From the NCBI GenBank assembly GCA_004151065.3, contig NWUY0300074210.1, positions 1 through 14,511 of the forward strand: 14,511 nucleotides of DNA. The letters run 5' to 3'. The notes beneath the pieces were generated by a model. It worked only from the letters and a program-made list of their open reading frames with translations. It was not told where the DNA came from and ran no database searches. The stretch comes from Larix sibirica (taxonomy: Eukaryota; Streptophyta; Pinopsida; Pinales; Pinaceae). The translations under genes and the position numbers were made by a program. Shown in pieces: positions 9,701 through 14,511 of this stretch (positions are counted from its first letter, which is position 1; each line of letters begins with the position of its first letter).

Positions 9701-10660
9701 GTGAGGAGGAACTATTTCATTACGATATGAGGCAGCCCCACTATCTCTCTATGTTGATGCTTTTGGAGATTTCAAAATTGAAGAAGTGAAACCATAGAGG
9801 GAGGTCATAGTGAAAATATATGCTTTCTTTCTCAACTCTAGTATTATGTTTGTAAATCATTATCTTCAAAATATTGCTTAAGGAATTTCTAAGAATTAAA
9901 ACATTCATCGTTTGAGATTATATTTGTAGAAAACTATGAATAAGAGGGGGCCTTGGATATCTTCCTATGAAATTTTAGAATTTTAATAAGATGAGAAGCA
10001 TGTGAAACTATTCAATTCTCCTTATAATCCAAATCTAGAAACTTGTTTTATTGGATTTGCATAAAATCCTTTATTTGTTGCTACAACTCTTCAAATTACC
10101 TCAAATAAAACATTGTTCTATAAGATACCACTATCTTTCCTAATACTTTGCTATGGATTTTCCTTTCCATTATAGATGTCCTCTACACAACTAAAGGTTA
10201 GATTACACCACTAATTGTCATGCCTTTGTCAGCTCATGGTTGCATCTCTTAATACTATGAAAAAGTTTAGATAATTCACACATAAAACATATGTTTCCAT
10301 AATTATACGCCATTATTTGAAAGAGAATATGGGAAATCCAAACTAAGGTTCCTCCAAAAACCATGTTAATTGCAATGTCATTAACCTTGCCTTAATTATT
10401 TCCCAAGTTATAAGATACAGCATGAATGTAATTCACTAATCACTCATAGTTGTGGAAGATTATATTTGGAATAAGGGGCATGAGTTCAAACTCATAAATA
10501 TTATCTAATTAAGAGAACCACATAAAATAAAATGATGATGCATCGAACCATTATTTGGTAGAAGAGCCAATGTTGTTAATCATTGGGATATATGGGGAGA
10601 GTAAATTCGTTAAATTCCATCCTCTCTAGATCATTGTGAATGGACATATGGTTGAAAATT
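9701..10660. other. AT-rich stretch, no gene recognised
   Basis: The first part (to about 9.8 kb) may be the eroded N-terminal end of LINE B ORF1 on the minus strand, but no motif confirms it. Beyond that both strands are full of stops. I see no domain, RNA gene or repeat family I can name. Confidence 0.4.
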
Positions 10661-10867
10661 TCATTATGAGAAATTAATTAGATAAATTATGATGTATATC
10701 TAATCTTGACAAACCTACGAAGCCTAGGCAGAGAGGAAGCACACCAACAAAAAGTAATTAATCACTAGATAATATTCAATAGCAAGAAATAAAATAATAA
10801 AAACAATAAAGATTGCAATAATTGTCCTTAGAAAAATGGCTTTTATTTATTATTATATCAACTTGAC

Positions 10868-10875
10868 TTTATATA
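10868..10875 (-). promoter_or_regulatory. TATA-box-like site (TATATAAA) on minus strand
   Basis: On the minus strand the sequence reads CCTATATAAAGTCAAG, a good plant TATA-box shape. To its left on that strand lies an AT-rich tract with TAAATAAAAGCC and then a C/T-rich segment (GTGTGCTTCCTCTCTGCC, about 10730). A short TATA-to-leader arrangement of this kind is seen in LTR promoters, but no LTR ends, primer-binding site or coding relic support that here. Confidence 0.2.
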
Positions 10876-12560
10876 GGATGACAAAAGTGTCCAAACAAAT
10901 GAGGAAAAAAATTATAAACTTGTTCAGTTTCCCAAAGAGATGGAAATATGCATCTACATGAATGCATGTAAATACAAGTCATAACGAAAAGCATTAAATA
11001 AGGAGAATCCCCTCAGTGGCTACTCTCCTAGTTTGAAAATAATATCTAAATTAACACATCCTACTTTCATAGAATGATTAGGTTGTTTGCTCAGTCATTG
11101 GAGTTGTGCATGGCTAGTATGAAGGGTACAATATCCTTGGGCAGTGCAACCAAGGATCTATATACATAATCTCCTCCCAGTTTAGTTTTAATTTAATATA
11201 GAGGGACTATGCCTCCTTGCAAGTTAGAGTAAGAACCCAACAAACCAAATAATAATAAATAGACACAATTAACTAGATGCATAGTTGAAATGTAATAATA
11301 CTTTTCATATTTTATTAATGAAAATGGGGAAGTTATAAGGCCTCCATTACAATCATTTGAATAGATGTCTAATGCCAATGATTTTACATTATCAACACCA
11401 CTGCAATCTCTCTTCTTGTGAATACAATTAATTAGGAAAATTATTTTTACCTAGCACCTCTATCAACCACGATTAATACAAACTAGACATTTCCGTCACA
11501 AGCCAAATATATGTTTCTCATTCATGGCTAGATAGTTTTATAGAAAAAAATTGTATGTCAAATATTTCCAACCTTCCAACTACCATTGGTTTGTCTTAAA
11601 GATGATTAACACCATTGTACCAAGATTGTTTAATATTCCTGGCAATTATTTTATACCATTTCTTATTTATTTTAAACCATAGTTTTTTGAATGATAATTT
11701 ATGGCTGTATAATTTACTTTGATGGGTGCATTATCCACTGCTTTAATAAAAACAATGTCTGTCTTCATTTTCTTTTGAATGGAAATAATTTGTTTATGAA
11801 TACATCATGCCACTAGAGATACTTTTATTAGAAGAATGATTCCCAAATATCAGCTAGAATATTGTTGTTATATCATCTACAACCAAGCATTTCTTTTGTA
11901 CACACTTTTTTAGTGGCCTTTTTTGTAGCTAGGATTGTGAGAGGTATTCTCTTTTTCCATGGTATTATTGTAGCAACACAAAATAGATGGATTATGATGA
12001 AGTTAAGACAGAAACCATTAAAAAAATTAAATGTTAAAGATAGATGATTTCACTAGGGATGCTCCTACATTAGACTACCTTGGTTGGAAAAATTGAGCAT
12101 CTTGCTCAAAATGTAGTATAACAAAAGGTGTAGAGTGAACATTCTCTTGTACCCCTCTTTGTTCCTAAAACTCATAACATCTCTTTCAATTTCGTAATCC
12201 ATAATTTTTCTCCATCAACCCCACTTTTTGACATCTCTTCTATTTGTTGTGAATAATTTTCCAAGATTATATTACCTCCTTTTATTTTACCTTCATTGGT
12301 GCTTCCTCTCTTACATCTCTCCAACTCAATAGTGCTTATTGCTACCCCTAAATCCCTCTTAGAAACTATTCTTGATAATTACTACATAAAATACACAATT
12401 ATAGCATTCTCCTCAATGTCAATATTTCCTTTTAGCCATCTCCCTTGTGAACACATCCTCCACTTTCTCTATTGTATTTCCTCCAAAACAAATTATCACA
12501 TAAAGCATTATAATAATGAAAAACCTCATAAGTGTGACTATTTAAAAAGTGTTTTGTTAT
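10876..12560. other. AT-rich stretch, no gene recognised
   Basis: Very low GC with stops in all frames; the longest open stretches (11193-11378 minus, 11862-12047 plus, 12296-12562 plus) are hydrophobic, low-complexity and without family motifs. I identify no RNA gene, terminal repeat or conserved domain. Base composition changes visibly at about 12,560-12,600, where the GC-richer leader of LINE C begins. Confidence 0.4.
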
Positions 12561-14511
12561 AACACCCATGTTTTTCCTTTTTCTTTTATGTAGTTCATTG
12601 CTACATAAGTTGATGAACGTTGGGTGATGGGAGCAGTGATGGTGGTGACTTCTTTCGGGCTTCTCTGATGGGGAGGTTGTTTCGCTGCTTCCTGGGTATG
12701 GAGTTGGTAAGTGCTTTGTTGGTCATCAACATTCTTGTATGCGTGGTTTCTGGGTTTCTTTTTTGTCGTGGACATGGGTTGATTTTTTATCCTCTAAGGG
12801 TTGTCAAATAGTGGTCGTGAAGTCCGACTTGTCTCCCTAGAGATAAGCCGAGTACAACCAAGCTAATATAAGTTGGAATAGTGGGATAAATCCATTGTTT
12901 GACTTCTCTATTGTGTTTTGGTCTGTTTTCCTTTTTATATTTCTGGGTAGTCACATGAGGGTGACGTGTAAGTTGGTGGGTCACAACTTTTTTCCGAGTT
13001 CCTCTGATATGGGCGCTTGTGGCGTTGAGTCCCTTTCATCATACCTGCAAGGATTGGGACTTGGCCATAGAGGGTATTGGGAGTAGGTGGCTTCGAGGGG
13101 GGGTATTATCTCAGGAAATGTCAAACCAGAACCTAAATTTGCGGTGGAATTTGTGTCTTGGCTAGAACCTCTAGTGCTTCATGGTGGTAGGGTTTCTTGA
13201 CATTTTTCTCATGAGGAAGATGGGAATATGACTAACCGTAGCCGTACAGACCCTATTTTTGATAAGTAGGGGCCCTTTGCTTTGAAAGGTAAAAAACTGC
13301 GTGCTGATAAACCACCCATCACCGTCGAAAGAGAGAAGAAGGGTCAACCGTTCTGTTTTCTCAGAAACGATGTGACTTTCTATATGGTGATGGCACTCAG
13401 CCAGCAACTGCTCATAGGAAAATTCGAATATCTGAAACTAAAACATGCTGAGGTTCTTTCCTGGGTCTGTGGAAAATGGAAGCCCTTTATCGTCAACATA
13501 CCTAGGGTTTTAATGTTATCGAACAGTTGTATGGTTTTTTTGTTCTTATCGAAAGAGGATCGACGAGCTATCGAAAGTCAGTACTGGGTTCTGGCTCATT
13601 AGTATTGTCACGTTGGCATGATGTATTCGACCCTAGGAAGGAAAAATTGTCATGGTGCCATCTGTGGGTCTTGTTACTGGATTTTCCATTACAATGTTGG
13701 AGTTTTAAATATTTCCTGGAGGTAGCTAATTCTATTGTCCAACTCATTCTTATTGAGAAAGATGCCCTGGTTGGGTCGGACAGGAATACCCTCCGAGTGC
13801 TGGTTGACTAGGATTATGAAAAGGGCCTACCTAGTGAACTGGAGGTTGTGTGGGAGGGAGATTCTTTTTTCCAATGCTTGGATTATTGGCGTATACCTTT
13901 TCGCTATCAACGGTGTAAGGGCGTTGGACATTCGAAAGATGATTGCTCATCTGGGAGGAACCGGTCGGGGTCTGGAAAGGAAGGTGTTTATTCGAGTTCT
14001 CAGGATGGATCGGATGATTTTATAAAGTGCCTTATGTCGCTGGACTATAGTTCGACACATGAATGTATACTTATGTTCGCTAAAATTCTTCTTACCATCT
14101 TTAAGTTTCTACCTGCAAAATAAATCTACAATTCTCTATCCTTTTGCGATTTTCCTTTGGGAGGAAAGTATGTTGGCTCTTGCGATGGTTCAGCCTTGCC
14201 TCCTTTGTTCTCTCCTCTTATTAATCATTCTTTGAATGATATCCCTCATTCGGTGGTTTTATAGTCAAGGGTTACATCGCCCCTTGATGATCCCCTCTCT
14301 GTTTTGAATCCTATACTCTCTATTTCAAATGACCTTGTGGTGGATTTGCCTCTCACTACACCTTCTTTGCATACTGAACTGTATTCTGTTTTCCCTCATA
14401 GGGGTGTTCCTGTTACTTCTGTTGTTGAGGAGGTAAATCCTTTAGGGATCTTGTTTTCTCTGACACAAGGTCAACCAATAAGGGTTCTTGCTTAACAATT
14501 ACACACAACAC
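12561..14511 (+). mobile_element. LINE C (plant non-LTR retrotransposon), 5' leader and ORF1, cut by right edge
   Basis: The plus strand becomes GC- and GT-richer from about 12.56 kb. About 500 bp of leader follow (12,600-13,086), then an ORF1 relic to 14,495. ORF2 would start just beyond the window. The leader contains several short frames (12620-12811, 12895-13086) that are open but carry no motif; they look like 5' UTR. The element is less eroded than LINE A and LINE B, and its ORF1 family differs from that of LINE B (DYWRIPFRYQRCKGVGH against DYE...F-C knuckle). Orientation is opposite to the other two LINEs. The exact 5' boundary is an estimate. Confidence 0.75.
13087..14495 (+). pseudogene. 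LINE C ORF1 (DUF4283 domain plus CCHC knuckle), pseudogene
   Basis: The relic encodes a plant LINE ORF1 RNA-binding protein. The N-terminal part (13087-13602) is in one frame with stops at about 13195 and 13267. It holds the start of DUF4283: LLIGKFEYLKLKHAEVLSWV, then VFLFLSKEDRRAI. A net -1 shift near 13590 moves reading to the second frame: GSLVLSRWHDVFDPRKEKLS, WVLLLDFPLQCW, SDRNTLRVLVD. After TAG at 13809-13811 it continues DYEKGLPSELEVVWEG. Next comes LDYWRIPFRYQRCKGVGH with KDDC, a C-x2-C-x4-H-x4-C knuckle at 13905-13946 whose first Cys is Tyr. A Ser/Gly-rich stretch and a Pro/Ser-rich tail follow, with further stops at 14121 and 14262; the frame closes at TAA 14493-14495. The true start Met is not identified. 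Family call is firm. Confidence 0.87.

Noticed and set aside
10955-10970. Hairpin TACATG-AATG-CATGTA
   Set aside because: Six-bp arms in AT-rich DNA with no T-run or gene context; likely chance.
12620-12811. 63-codon hydrophobic frame as a small membrane protein
   Set aside because: It sits in the leader of LINE C, ends before ORF1, and shows no signal or family pattern beyond hydrophobicity.

Overview
This window looks like nuclear DNA from a large-genome land plant, and it consists mostly of decayed transposable elements. I found no intact protein-coding gene, rRNA, tRNA or CRISPR array. The plant assignment rests on LINE ORF1 relics that carry a DUF4283-like domain followed by a CCHC zinc knuckle, an arrangement characteristic of plant L1-type LINEs. 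The low GC content and the layering of very old, stop-ridden elements suggest a gymnosperm or similarly bloated genome. That last point is inference and cannot be settled from this window.

Layout. (1) Positions 1 to about 1,107, minus strand: the apurinic-endonuclease (EN) domain of a LINE ORF2, here called LINE A. Its RT half would lie beyond the left edge. (2) About 1.1-3.2 kb: AT-rich sequence with no recognisable gene, containing a ~100 bp tandem duplication at 1615-1823. (3) 3245-3270: a 17 bp perfect palindrome next to a TATAAATA box. (4) 4484-5731, minus strand: a ~416-codon relic frame with a charged coiled-coil-like first part and a clear G-patch domain. It is not a LINE product and is the most unusual item here. 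Its flanks (about 3.4-4.45 kb and 5.75-6.25 kb) share a C-rich, G-poor plus strand and recurring TCAATC/GTCGA/GTTGA words, so the whole block may be one insertion. (5) About 6.4-9.7 kb, minus strand: LINE B, a degenerate but nearly full-length LINE with ORF1, EN, linker and RT. It appears to lack the middle of the RT, including the YADD-type motif. (6) About 9.7-12.56 kb: AT-rich sequence with no recognised gene and one weak TATA-like site. (7) About 12.56 kb to the right edge, plus strand: the 5' leader and ORF1 of a third LINE, LINE C. Its ORF2 would begin just outside the window.

The coding relics all carry in-frame stops; the LINE frames also carry frameshifts or key-residue changes, and the G-patch frame has one local frame slip. 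Nothing here is expected to make a working protein. The elements do not act together: they are independent insertions of different age, family and orientation.
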